A stretch of DNA of 64,000 nt, taken from the NCBI GenBank assembly GCA_963576565.1, contig OY755042.1:99380185-99444184 (forward strand), written 5' to 3'. The DNA is from Aspidapion aeneum. Lineage: Eukaryota > Arthropoda > Insecta > Coleoptera > Brentidae. Both the position numbers and the translations under genes were made by a program. The notes under the pieces were generated by a model. The model did no database searches, was not told where the DNA came from, and was given only the letters and a program-made list of their open reading frames with translations. Positions 32,866-44,670 of this stretch are shown here, one piece after another; the stretch's first letter is position 1; the number at the start of each line of letters is the position of its first letter.

Positions 32866-34575
32866 TCAAATGTAATAAATTTCATTCAAACCGGACTCTA
32901 CGGGAATGGTACCAATTATGGAAGCAACGTTACCTCTTTGCACTGCCAAACTGATTTTTTGAGTGATGAAGCTAAGAGTTTTCTTGTTAGGAATTTTTGA
33001 ACTAATTTCCCTAACAAGCATCTTAGCTTCATCACCCCAAGGACCAAATGTTTCCACACTGAATGGACAAAAACAAAATCTCTCAACAAGTTCCCGATAT
33101 TTATTATTTTTTTGATTTTCTCCCATTTTTGCAGCCTCTCCTGACTTAATACAAGTTTTAGGAATATATGATGGAGCCACGGTGTCCCTACAAGTAGCAT
33201 CCCAGAGCAAAGCCTTTCCTCTCTTCCAAGGAACCAGGGTCATGCCATCCGCTCTCTTTCCGTCATCTCGACACACTCCAGGTGGTTCTAAAATAGCTGG
33301 AAAACCTGCTGAAATAAGTGACCGTTTAATGATGTCGTTTATCATCCTGTGGCGAACCAAACGACCAGCACTTTTTGTGCAACTTAGTCCATGCAGACCA
33401 TAAATATCAACTTGCTTGTTGCAAGTGCAGTCGTGGGGTTCACACACAGGTCGACCAAGTCTAAGCGATATCGATATACGGAAAGACGAGTCGTCTAGAA
33501 AATTCCCAAGATTTGAAGAAGGCAATGCTCTGAGCCAAGCTGAGCTTTCTGGCTCTTGTAGGGCGAGAAGACGTGCCTTAGATGTTAATGAAGTGGAGTG
33601 GGCAATTAACTTGTCACAATAGAATTTTCATAATTTTTTATCAAAATCTTTTTGATTTGAAAAATGTCCCAAATTTTTATAACAAGTCAAAGTTTTAGCA
33701 TAGTCCAAATCTTCATTTGAGAAAATGGATGGAGGAAGAATAGAAGAAATTAAATTTTGAACATTCGAAGAGCAACCAAGAAAAGCTGAAAAACAAAGTG
33801 AAGATAATTTTCTGATGCCTAAGCCGCATAGATCAATAGATAAAGAGCATTGTGTCCAAGAAGTATCATCCAAAGTGCAGTTAAATATTGTTTCCAAACA
33901 TTCTTTTAAAATTATATCAAATTTTTCTAAACTTTTTGGAGCATTTCAGCAAGGTGCGCAGCGAAGGAGATAAGTTAGCCTGGGAATAGCAAATGAATTT
34001 TTTAAAAGGAAATATGCTATATGGGAATCAATACTTTTTAGTTTTGCTTAAATTCTTCGGAAAAAACACATTTTGTTTTCCAGAAATTTTTCAATTTCTT
34101 GAGCAAAAAAGGGGCAACCAAGAAGGGAAATATTTTGTATTTCTATTTTTGAAAATTTCTCAACAAATGGGTATTTTTGAAGTATATCCTTTGATAAATC
34201 TAAATAATTATCTGGATTCGAAACGACTGAAATTTCACATTTTTTAAAGTTTATATTTAGGCCAATTTCTGAGCAAGAACTGGCTAGAGTATTGAAATCT
34301 TCCAAAACAGTATCTGAATCTCCAGCAAGACAACCATCATCCAGATACCAGAGATTGATTTCAGATTTTAGAGTTTCTATAATTGGTTGTATGGCTAAAC
34401 AAAATAAAGCGGGACCCAATGGGTCACCTTGTTGTACACCTCTCTGTGATAAGAGAAGGTTATTTCCAAAATATAAAAAGGAGTTTTCGCTGTAGCATTG
34501 AAAAATAAATTTATAAAAATTTGGGATGTATTCTTTCACTCTTAATAAAATTGTTGATCGGTTTATCATATTGAA
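32866..34575 (-). pseudogene. Broken reverse transcriptase with C-terminal zinc-finger/nuclease-like domain
   Basis: The minus-strand gene lies in three pieces. Piece 1 (34575-34048) has RT motifs FNMINRSTILLRVKEY, RGVQQGDPLGPALF and the catalytic LWYLDDGCLAGD. A frameshift and stop follow (34047-33898, containing AIPRLTYLLRCAPC). Piece 2 (33897-33628) has LSIDLCGLGIRKLSS and ends in a TGA. The same frame continues to piece 3 (to 32866), with ALPSSNLGNFLDD, LRLGRPVCEPHDCTC, a C-x-C...H-x3-C knuckle and KRADGMTLVPWKRGK followed by LLWDATC. The last part resembles the restriction-like nuclease of R2-type elements. The N terminus is lost exactly at the DxxxAFN motif. I recognise the protein type as a dispersed animal RT family but cannot name its clade. 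Confidence 0.75.
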
Positions 34576-35158
34576 TGTAGTTTATATATAATTTTATGCC
34601 CTTTAGTATAGGAAAAATAATTTTCCTATGAGCGTGCGGAAAAGGCATGATTTTTCGTTTGGAAAGATGTACTTTCCGCATGATTTTACTTTTCCGTACC
34701 ATTTTTAGTTTTCCGCACGATTTTTTTCCGCACGTCCAAAATGCAAGAATCCTCCTGTTCACAATCGTTTGCAAATGAAAACCAGCCCTCCTACACACAA
34801 GTTTTATATTCAAGAAGTGCTGCTGTACCGATGCTACCAGAAGCACCGAAGGAAGAATCCTGTAATGTGTTACAGCCTGTAGGTACAGACCAATATACCT
34901 TCCTCCATTTTCTACACTGGTAATTCTCAGCAGCAAACTGACCAAGGCATTTCTGTAGTGGGCTAAATACCAACCAAACAAATTCAAATAAGAAACGACG
35001 TTCTTCAAGATGTTACGGCATCTGCTATATTGCAGGATGCAACAAACAAACACTTTCAATTTCAATATTTATTATCGTTAGCTTTTTCGTTATTGTTAAT
35101 AAAATGTTTTTTTATATAAAGTTTCTTATTAATATATCATGATAAGACATGATAATAA
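34576..35158. other. Foldback interior, right part; no gene assigned
   Basis: A cluster of TTTTCCGCAC-type motifs at 34634-34735 precedes a 60-codon plus-strand frame (34741-34923; Ser/Pro-rich, no known domain) in GC-richer DNA. It could be captured sequence, but I cannot identify it. Confidence 0.4.
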
Positions 35159-36086
35159 GACATGCTACAAAGCTGAAACTTGCCAGACTGATAGAAATTA
35201 TGACCAAACCCCTGGCAAAAATAAAAAAACCCCAAAATTATAATTTACTGCCCTCCCCTATAAATGTAAAGTTATGGAAAAGTAACATTGCCCACTTCCA
35301 GATATGCTAGAAAGCTGAACTTTGGAAGGCCGATAGTAACTATGATAAAGCTATAAAAAAAAATTAAAAATTCCCAAAATTTTCATTTACTTTCCTCCCC
35401 TATAAATGTAAAATTATGTAAAAGTAACATTACCCGCTTCCAGAAACGCTAGAAACTATTATAAAACTATAGGAAAAAAATTAAAAATACGAAAATGTTA
35501 GTTTGCTTCCCTCCCCTATCCATGTAAAGTTATGTAAAAGTAACATTGTCCACTTTCAGAAACGCTAGAGAGCTGAGCTTTGGAAGGCTGATAAGAACTA
35601 TGATAAGACCATGGGAAAAAAATCCTCACAATTTTAAGTAAGGCATTGCAAAAGTTTTGAACAATATTTCGCATATTTTACTACTTTAAAAATTAAATAT
35701 TATCCAATTCCTTTAAAAAAGAAGTGAAATCATAACAAAAACATTTCATGTAGATAAAAGCCAAGTACGCGAAAATGGCATTCCGTCAATAGAATTGAGA
35801 TAAAAGTAAAGCCAACTTCTCCAAAATGAAAGGTTCTTACTAGTTTGGAAAATGTTTTTTTTAAACTTGGCTATTACGGCTGTAAATGACTCTTAGGCAC
35901 AGTGCTAAATTGAACATAAAGAAGTTTGGCTGTAACAGCAAAGTTTAAAAAACATTGCCAAACTAGTAAGAACTTTTCATTTTAAAATTTGTATTGGAGA
36001 ACTTGACTTTACCTTTATCTCAATTCTTTTTACGGAATGCCATTTTCGCATACTTGGCTTTTTTTTACATGAAATGTTTATGTTAT

Positions 36087-37309
36087 GAAATGACTTAGCG
36101 TAAAGTAGGGTCGGTACAAAAACCTATATGCCCCGTATACAAACGCCATAATAACTGCACAAGGCAAATACTTGAGAGCTTAAAGTGCGCCGCATGTCAA
36201 ACTGTTATTCAAAAAGATAAAAATAATTCAGGTTTTTTTTCTTTATATGTAGGTATATTTTTTTATATACCGGAGAAAATTGCTTTGATATTAAAATATG
36301 CAAATGATGCTATAGCAGGCAAGAGTAATTACTTTATGAGAGACAAAAAAAATAATCCGCCCGTCTACATAACAATCAGTGAGCCAGGAAACTGTTTTTA
36401 TTCATAACCTAAAAAGTTAGAATCTATCTAATTATTTACTCATTAATTTCCTTTCGTTTCCTTGCCAGAATTCGACTAGTTACGTAGTTTGATATTTTTG
36501 GTCTTAAAAGCCGTTTACATATACAAGGAAAGGAAATATTTGTACTCTTAAAAACTACATAAAAATTGATAATTAGCAAGAATTAATATTCATTTATCAT
36601 TTGCTAGTTAAAATCAACTTTCCACTTTGCTAATTTGGAGCAATTAGGCAACAACGCTTTTCCGCCTACAATCTATGCACTGCTCCTGCTTTAGTTTTTG
36701 CTAGAGTATTGCTTCACAGCTTTGTAAATATTTAAGGCATTCTCATTTTAAACATCAATCATATTTCAATTTTAAAAAAATATTTAAATATGTAAATTAT
36801 TCTGGAAAGAAAAATTTTAATATTTAGGCATAAAGTACCTCTTAAATCTACTCAGTTCTTGGGCGACTGGTTTCTCCCCTGAATTTCCAAAACTGATGGT
36901 TATAATAATCCATATTGACGTAAAATAAACACACGTTTTAATGGCTTACTTCGCTGACGAAATATATTTCCCCCAATCTTTCAACGTCTCAGTTTTCTGC
37001 TCCGTTTACTGCATAGACATAAATTAGCTCACAAAAAAGACTGAAATCCAGGCAGCCTGCAGAAAAGAAGAATAAACTTTTGTTAACGGAACGTGTTAAA
37101 TTTATAACAGAAACTTTTTTAACATACACTATATGGTAAAGGATTTTAAAGTTGTGGTTTTTGTTAAACTAGTCTTGTAATTTTCCCATCATTTTTATAG
37201 AAATAACTATTAAAGATGTTCTAAATTTAATTAAAGACTAATATAATAGTTTATCTGTTGTTGACAAAATAAAATATAAATTGTAAATGTATTATTGTTC
37301 AGTGTATAA
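36087..37309. other. No gene recognised
   Basis: AT-rich DNA lies upstream of the copia remnant. A copia 5' LTR would be expected here, but I could not delimit one. Confidence 0.4.
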
Positions 37310-39760
37310 CCGACAAGCATTTGGAATATATTAAAAATGCGAAAACCGGACAAGATGTGCTTAAATCTCTAAATAAAATATTTGAGAGGAAAAGTCTTTT
37401 AATGAAGCTACATATTATGAAGCGAGTGTTTAAATTAAACGGTGCAATGAATTACTTACAATGTCAGAAAAATATGTTAATATAATAGCAGCTATTAAAA
37501 CCCAAACAAAAGGTATAATAATAAAATTTATAAAAAGCAGATTACTTGATGCTAAATTAACATTAAAGGAGAATGAAATATATCCACTAGATAGTTCAGC
37601 TTTTTCTACAGTAAAATATAATCAGAATATCAAATGCTTTGGATGGATGGACGGTGATTGTCTCAAAAACAAGAGTGTAAATAGAGGTTGGGGATATTTT
37701 AGAGGTACTAGAGGAAGATCACGAGGACGTTTTAATACACGAACAAGACAAGCTATTTTTACTAATGCAGAAGAATCTAGATGCAAAAATAAAAGGGAAT
37801 TGCATTTTTTGCATTAAGTAGTAATTCTAAAAAGACAACAAGCAATGAAAATGATTTTGTTTTGGCTTCTAGAGGCACAGAGCATTTGATGAGAGAAATG
37901 AAAGATTATATGTCCGATATTAGAGAAATTGATACAGTGAAAGTCGGAATAACAAAAATATCAAAATAGATACTTTAATTGTATCAGGTATGACGTATAA
38001 TTTGATTTCAGTATTTAAATTATCAAAACAGAATTTTAAGGTTACTTTTAGTAATATCTAATAAAAAGGTAAAAATCAGGGGTCAAATTTCTACTGTAAC
38101 TCAGTAAATGGCTTATTTTATTAGAACTTGATTTTAAAAATCAGAACTGTCAAAATGAATCTAACTTACATGTAGATAAAATTGTTAATAAGAATTTATG
38201 GCACGAGAGGTTAGGTCAAATAAATAGAAAACGTTTAAATCAGTTAGGTTTCTCTGTTGATGGGGACATTTTCGGTACATGTGCTGAGGGCAGAAGTACT
38301 AGGAAACCAGTTTTAGGACAAGGAAAATGAACTACCAATCTTAGTCAGTAGATTCATTCAGATATTATGGGTCCTTCAAAAACACCAACTAAAGAAGGTT
38401 AAAGATATTTTCAAGTCTTAATTAACGATTATTTTAATATTTTATTGATAATTTATTAAAGAATAATAGCGAGGCTGAATAAGATATCTTTTAAAATAAT
38501 AAAAACACCTTGTGTGTTTTTATTTTCGGCTTATGAAATTAACAAATGTCCAACAGAAGCAAACAAGGGAGAAACGCCAGCTGCAAGTAGATATAGCAGA
38601 AATGATTTGTCAAAGTGAAAGATTTTTGGAAGGCAGGCTTGGTCAGTAATATTGGCAAGACCAAATAAATTAGAACGGAGAACACACCCATATACACATG
38701 TAGGATATACTGGATCAGAATATAGACTGTGTGATTATGAAAATAAGAAGATTATTTGTTCAAAAGATGTAAAATTTAAGAAAAACAAACTAATTATGAA
38801 GAAATCAAGAAATAGATTACAGAGGATAAGAAAAAAAGATAATTAAAATTCAAACTGAAAGTGAAGATATAAATGATATACAAATAAAAGATAATTTAAA
38901 AGAAAAAAAAATTGAGATGGAAGATGACATACACGAAGAAGAAGGGAATATCAATGAGGATAATGAAGTTTGGAAAGCAGTGATCAAAATACACAGATAA
39001 CCGATGAGAGAACAGGAGTAACAAGTCAAGGATGAATACTTAAAACCAAAATGTTTAGGTGACTATGATACATGGACGGTGTTATGCAACAACCGTTTAA
39101 ACGACAACCTGAAAAATTATATTATTTGTTGAAAAACGTTCAAAATTAGTTATAGAACGATACGCAAAAATGATGAATGAATTCACAACCAAAGAATTGC
39201 GCCATCTATGATTATTGCCGCTATAAGAAATTTGCAACAGTGATTTATCTCGAACCTCCCAATTGTGGCTTAAACGGTTGTTGCATAACGCCGTCCACAT
39301 ATATGGCTTATTGTTTGATATCAGCAAACGAAGAAGAGGATCCTACAGAATATAAAAAAGAAATTAAAGACAGTGAGTGGGAAGAAGCAATTATAAAGAA
39401 ACTAGATGCACTAAAGAAACTAAATAATGGACAGAGACAGTTTTTAGAACAAAAGATGACCGAACTAAAAAAGCCAGAATTTTGGCAGAAGATTTTTAGG
39501 TAAAGGAGAACGATCCATTTCAGTCATTGTACTCACCAGTTGCGTGAACTTCAACAACAAGATTACTTTTATATATACCTTTGCAAAATGACTAAAGTAT
39601 AAGACAAATGGATATTCCTACTGCTTTTCTCAATGGAATTTCGGAGAGTGAGGTATATAAATATGCACCAGAAAGGTCAAAATATAAAAAACAAATATAT
39701 TAAGACTGCGAAAACAGGCTTAAATTTTTAGAAAAATGGTTTGGTTTTATGTAAGATATA
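37310..39760 (+). pseudogene. Degenerate copia (Ty1/copia) retrotransposon
   Basis: Gag, protease, integrase and RT remnants follow one another in changing frames. Gag: EYIKNAKTGQDVLKSLNKIF and ERKSLLMKLHIMKR (37320-37440), then KSRLLDAKLTLKENE. Pre-integrase and integrase: LWHERLGQINRKRLNQLGF (about 38192), IHSDIMGP, then HPYTHVGYTGSEYRLCDYEN and ICSKDVKF (38680-38780). RT: EEDPTEYKKEIKDSEWEEAI (39334) and QMDIPTAFLNGISESEVY (39603-39660). Order and motifs fit copia, whose integrase precedes RT. The catalytic YVDD, RNase H and both LTRs are not visible. Stops and frameshifts are many; the copy is old. A MITE splits it at 39074-39296. Confidence 0.83.
39074..39296. mobile_element. 223-bp MITE inserted into the copia remnant
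   Basis: Inverted ends GGACGGTGTTATGCAACAAC and the matching right end differ at one of 27 positions. ACAT is duplicated at 39070-39073 and 39297-39300. Removing the insert and one ACAT restores a continuous copia frame (GDYDTY-MAYCLISA), which confirms the boundaries. The superfamily is uncertain (4-bp duplication). Confidence 0.88.
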
Positions 39761-39800
39761 GTCGATTTGTTTTGTAGGTGGCGGTAAATGATATATTATT

Positions 39801-39851
39801 TAGGGTCACTGCATCCTGGAAGCCTGGCATCTTCGTGATGCAGTGACCCTA
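39801..39851. mobile_element. 51-bp micro-element: two transposon ends joined
   Basis: TAGGGTCACTGCATCCTGGA at the left meets the inverted TAGGGTCACTGCATCACGAA end at the right with almost nothing between. Flanks ATATTATT (39793-39800) and ATTTTATT (39852-39859) agree at 7 of 8 positions, consistent with an 8-bp hAT duplication. The same two distinct ends bound 49277-55457, in opposite orientation. Confidence 0.72.
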
Positions 39852-39859
39852 ATTTTATT

Positions 39860-41675
39860 ATGACAATAATTAAAGGGTTTGTATAAAAATATAACACATA
39901 TATATTTATGTGAGAGTTCATGCCCAGAATCTAATTTCAATAATACTTTAGTCAAAGTGATCGCAAATGGTGGCCAAAAATGTTATTTCGAACACTTTTT
40001 TTTCATTTATAACCGGTCGTCATCTTGAATATCTAAAAATGCTCCAGGATGCCAGAGTGGCATCGACACAATAAAATCCCTGAAACGTAGCTCTTGGACT
40101 AATAGGACTAGCAATTAAATTGTCATGTACCAACTTAAGGTACTAACAAGGATGAGCCACCACTCTTCTGGGGTACTTTCAAGCATCTTAACTTCAAAAT
40201 TACATATTCTGATAGGTGTGGATTCACACCTTACACAATAGGTCATTATTAGGGTAAGACTACGAAGTATGGGAGTTATGGGACTAGTTTTTCGTAAGAA
40301 TTTCGTCTTTAAAAATCTTCCTGACTAGTAGAAAATTAAGTCTGTGATGTTCGAGTGGAAAGGGGTCCCAGCCGTGGTCGTTGTAACAAACAAATCTTTT
40401 TCTGTCGAGGTTGTGCCCCAATACTTTATTATTTCGAATAAATACGTAGAAACCACAAAACAAATGTTTTTTTTTATATTACTCATTTGTTCCCAAATAA
40501 TAAGGTACAGGGCCATTGGTTATATTTGGGTGCCTTTATTACGGTTTAATGTGGGTGATAAAAAAAACTTTAAATACAAAAGTGTCATATTCTTGTCAGA
40601 AGTGGCAGATGTTATTCATTATATTAAATTTTGGCTGTCAGAATATTTTTCCTGATTTCAAAAACATAATGATTTGGTAATATCTAGTTAAGCCATTCTT
40701 AAGTTATTTAAGTTCCAAATTTACATTAAAGTATACAGAACCTAAGTGGAATATTATTAGTGCAATTTAACATTAATCTAAGAGGAAAGTAACTCAAAAA
40801 ACTTACGAGTATATATTTTTGACCTCATGGCAAATATATATTTTATTTGGACAAGTAATATACAAGGTGAGATAAGGAATGACATCTCTGACTCTGACAT
40901 AGAATTATAATCAATGACCCTGTACTTAATATTATTTTGTATTTCAAATATATTTTATTAATTAGCTTACGTTCTGTTCTGTGTTATCAAAGTAAATCTT
41001 GCTATAATAGCACTGATCACCAAATAAATGGTGATCCGTGATAATAGAATAGATAAAGAAACAAGTAGACATGTCCTGTGCTCGATTTTCTAGACATCTT
41101 TAAAAATCAAAACCGCTTCTTGATAGGCCTCGTAGCTTTTTAACTACGAGATGATTTTGAAAGGTCTACATTTAGGGAGGGGGCTTATTTAACTTATTTT
41201 TATTTATGAAAATTTAATTTAGATGTTTGTTACTTTGTTTATAGTTTTTTTTTATAAATATTCCAAATGTCAAAATGAATTTCATCTGTCACTTTTGGTT
41301 TGTAGTGATGTTACAGTTCCGTGTTTGTAATAAAGTATTTAAATTTATTATTTCTATTTTGGAATGACCTTCTTTTTATACAATTTTTAGAATTGTAGTC
41401 AAAAATTGAAATTGACAATAATATATATTATAATCCATAATCTTTGATCCTAGCGTTTTTTTAAAAAGCAAATCCGTTTTAAAGAACTTGTTCCAATCCA
41501 CGCGTCGTTACTGGTTCTTTTGATTTTTGTAGGTCATATTCGTGTTAGGTCAAACTGCCATAATATTTATTAAATTATTCTGGTATTTTAATTTTCGAAA
41601 TTTTGTATTTTATTTTTCTTTAAATCCAGAAGTATGGCGCCCGATCCAAATATTTTGTAGCCATCCAGGTGCTTT
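39860..41675. other. Long region without recognised gene
   Basis: This is AT-rich intron-like DNA. Small hairpins occur at about 41014-41036 (GATCACC...GGTGATC) and 41127-41151 (CTCGTAG...CTACGAG). The plus-strand frame at 40344-40655 has no motif. Confidence 0.45.
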
Positions 41676-41689
41676 TTAAAGATAAATGT

Positions 41690-42580
41690 TTTGCACAGGC
41701 CAGATATTATTTACTTGCTTACATTCCCGGCGATATTTATTTGGGCGATACCGTTTTCGGTAAAAAACAAAATATAAAACAAAGTTGAAGAGTCTCTGCC
41801 TTAAGCCTTTCATTACCAGGAGTTCTTTTGAAAGTCGATTTCCAATTTTAATTTTAGATTTTGACCCTATGTGTATTTGTTGTATCGCTTTTATGTATGT
41901 GTGATTGATATTAGTTTGCTCTAACACTGTACATAATTTTTCTACTCGAACGGAATCATATGCTTTTTGTAGGTCCACAAAGGTAACATGAGTCTCAATT
42001 CTAGCACTCCTTTTCTCAATTACTTGTTTAAGACAAAAACGCAACTACAAGATCTGCCTGGAACAAACCCACTTTGCTCTTCTGCTTTTTGTTCATGAAA
42101 ATCATTCTCTATTAGATCCTAAGAATCCTACCGTACTTAGAGTACTAGTTACTGAAATTCCTCTGTAATTGTTGCAATTCAGCTTGTTTCCTTTTTTATG
42201 TATTAAGGATATGAATGCAATTTTCCAATCATCAGGTACTGGATGTCCGTTTATGCATTGATTGATATTATATATCAGATTTTCTACTTTCTCTGATCCA
42301 AATTTGAGCATTTCAGCGTATATTCCCCCAGGTCCCAGTAGCGTGTCGTGGATAAAAGATCTTAAGGGGCGCAAATATAGGTATGGGAGTCAAATAAATT
42401 ACAAACCTTTTTTTTAAATAATAACACTATTAATTCTATTTTTTTCTCAATGGACGCCAGGGGTGCCAAGCGCAAAGGGGCGGGGGGGGGGGGGGGGGTT
42501 CGCCCCTCCTGGCCCTCTATACAACACGCCACTGCCAGGTCCGCTAGCTTTTCCGGATCTAAGCTTTTTAATACTATTCT
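41690..42580 (-). pseudogene. RTE-like LINE RT fragment, split by a hAT MITE
   Basis: On the minus strand the fragment reads SGKASGPG (42560-42535), then GPGGIYAEMLKFGSEK after the MITE. HPVPDDWKIAFISLIHKKGN, NNYRGISVTSTLS, CLKQVIEKRSAR, FVDLQKAYDSV and VMKGLRQ follow. Frameshifts separate the pieces, and homology fades near 41790. It belongs to the same subfamily as 55620-57112 and is a more distant relative of the full-length element at 3784-7106. Both 5' and 3' parts are missing. Confidence 0.85.
42336..42534. mobile_element. 199-bp hAT-type MITE with 8-bp duplication
   Basis: Ends CAGTAGCGTGTCGT and, inverted, CAGTGGCGTGTTGT agree at 12 of 14 positions. The LINE sequence CCAGGTCC is duplicated exactly at 42328-42335 and 42535-42542. 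The insert includes a run of 17 to 19 G near 42481-42498. Confidence 0.9.
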
Positions 42581-42652
42581 TTATCATTTATTTTTCGATG
42601 ATTACTTCCTCTCCATGTATTTCTATTCAAACTAACCTAGATTTTTTGTATT

Positions 42653-43105
42653 AAGTTTCCAACGAAAGCCTAAACCATTGGTATATTTCAATGCCGGTAG
42701 AGGTATTTCCTTTCGTACTATTTTTTTCTGTTAGCTTCACATAGCTTATGCTCTACACTGAGCTATCACCTGCATCCACCTGAAAATGGCTCAATAAGGC
42801 CGAAACTGGTCGTAGATTGGCATGAATCACTGTGCCTATAGATGCTTAGGATGTGAAAGTGAAAACCGCAGAGTTTTATTAAGTTCCCAATCAAAGCATC
42901 AAACCATTGGTATAATTCAATGCCGGTAGGTGTATTTTGCTTTGGAGTAGTTGTTTCTGCTGGTTTTCACACAAATTATGTTCTACTCGGATCTATCGCC
43001 TGCACCGACCTGAGAAGGCTCCATAAACGCTGAAACCGATCGTGGATAAGCATGGATCTCTGTGTCTGCAGCTTGTTAGGACGTATTCCAAACAGGGGTG
43101 ATTGA
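42653..43105. repeat. Two diverged tandem units of about 230 bp
   Basis: AACCATTGGTATA and CAATGCCGGTAG occur at about 42673 and 42903 with the same order of shared words (GAAAC, GTTTTCAC or CTTCACA). The period is about 230 bp. Divergence is high. No coding sequence is present. Confidence 0.75.
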
Positions 43106-43194
43106 TATCTATGTGATCCACGTCGGAGAAAGTGAAAACCACATACATGTGTTCGAATTTAAAACACCTCTTTTTACGCATTCGCATTGGACCT

Positions 43195-44670
43195 AACTGT
43201 AATAAAACGGGATTTAAATATACATGGTAATTTTGCCATTTATAAGTTTTTAAATATTTTGAATTAAATATTGTTTTTAACATCAACAAGCATTAATTAT
43301 ATGCGAGACTAGGTTAAGAATAAACAAAATTTATTGCAACACCAGCGACTTGTTTTTTGGCATATTTTCAGGTTCGCTGTATTTTAATAAAAGTTCTATT
43401 CGGCTAATATGTCCTTTGAGCCACTAGCATCACAATAATTTATATTCTGTAACTGGAAACAAATTTGCTAAACTATTTTCCATTTTTAAAAACACTATGT
43501 AATTTTAACTTCTATCGAAGTCCACGCATCTTTGGATTACGGTGGTATTTTGTCTCTTTGTCTTTCTTGCCAGCGGCAAGCTAAGAATGCCTAGAGAACA
43601 GGGTGGCTGAGACAAAAAAATCGTTAGAGAAAACATTCTTTAGTTGAATTTTATTCACCCCACTTCTTAAGGGGAGTTTTTTTCAACTGGGGAAATTTAT
43701 CAATTATTTTTACTTTGTATAAAGCTATTAACTTTATTATTCATAATTATTTTGTTTTTTTCTTTTAGTGTTTATTTTAATTTTAAGGCTTTTAATTATT
43801 ACTGTTTCCAGTGTTTTGAAATATTGTTTTTTTTTCTGGTTTTTTAACACCAAATACAACCCTTTCGTTGCCCTAAAATGGGCACTTTTAATCAATAATA
43901 CATCCCAAACCTAAACAGTAATATTAAGTAAATTAAACACAGTTGATTGAATAGCTTCACCTATTCAATCAACGTTTAAAATGTTGATAAATAAAAATAT
44001 TTACAACAAAAATACAAAAGGTTTATAAAACCTAAAAGTTTAAAGAGTGTGAATATGTGAATACAAAAGTTTAATAATTAATTAACAGCAAAATAAAATA
44101 TATAAGTAAGTTTAGTGAAAATGTGAAGTTTCAAGAAGAAAATTGAAAAGGTATGTATGATTTTCCTACATTGTTTATACATTTGAGAAAAACGCATAGA
44201 ATATTCTTCCTCCAAGAACCGTCAAATTCCCTTTCGAGATCTTAAGATATAATAACTTTTAATACAGTGTTGCACAAATCGGTAGCTTGTCACGTTTAAG
44301 GCTTGGCCACTTGGTTTAACAGTACCCCTGTCAAACGAGTCACCTGTTACAAAGGATTAAAAGTTATTATATCTTAAGATCTCGAAAGAGAATTTGACGA
44401 TTCTTGGAGGAAGAATATTCTTTAAGTGTGTTTTTAAAAATTGAAAATAGTCTAGCAAATTTGTTTCCAGTTACAGAATATAAACTATTTTGATATTAGT
44501 GGCTCAAGGGACATATTAGCCGAATATAGCTTTTATTAAAATACAGCGAACCTGAAAATATGCCAAAAAACAAGTCGCTGGTCTTGCCATAAATTTTACT
44601 TGTTCTTAATATTTAATTTAAAATATTTAAAAACTTATAAATGGCACTTTAAATCCCGTTTTGTTACATA
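43195..44670. mobile_element. Inverted-repeat element, copy A
   Basis: The outer arms (43195-43510 and 44430-44670) are inverted copies, sharing words such as CGACTTGTTTTTTGGCATAT and ATATGCCAAAAAACAAGTCG. A second, nearly perfect palindrome lies at 44199-44424 (CTTTCGAGATCTTAAGATAT and its inverse). No transposase is present. A related copy in opposite orientation lies at 60420-61810. Confidence 0.72.

Larger units (their letters stand above)
30038..36086. mobile_element. 6.05-kb foldback-type element with tandem-repeat arms
   Basis: The outer ends ATAACAAAAACATTTCATGT (left) and the inverted ACATGAAATGTTTATGTTAT (right) begin arms of about 909 bp (30038-30946) and 928 bp (35159-36086). Each arm has an outer module of about 340 bp that is itself palindromic (ACTAGTTTGG...AACTAGTAAG). 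It is followed by three to four tandem units of 115-150 bp marked by TATAGGGGAGG. The interior holds two MITEs and a broken RT gene. This architecture resembles Drosophila Foldback/Galileo elements (established for those families); membership here is inference. No transposase is seen. Confidence 0.78.

Noticed and set aside
33182..34495. Plus-strand frames opposite the RT pseudogene
   Set aside because: They are antisense shadows; the conserved RT and zinc-knuckle motifs are on the minus strand.
42781..43050. CTGA...GAAAC strings in both 230-bp units as possible hammerhead ribozymes
   Set aside because: The invariant G of CUGANGA is replaced by A in both units and stem I does not pair convincingly.
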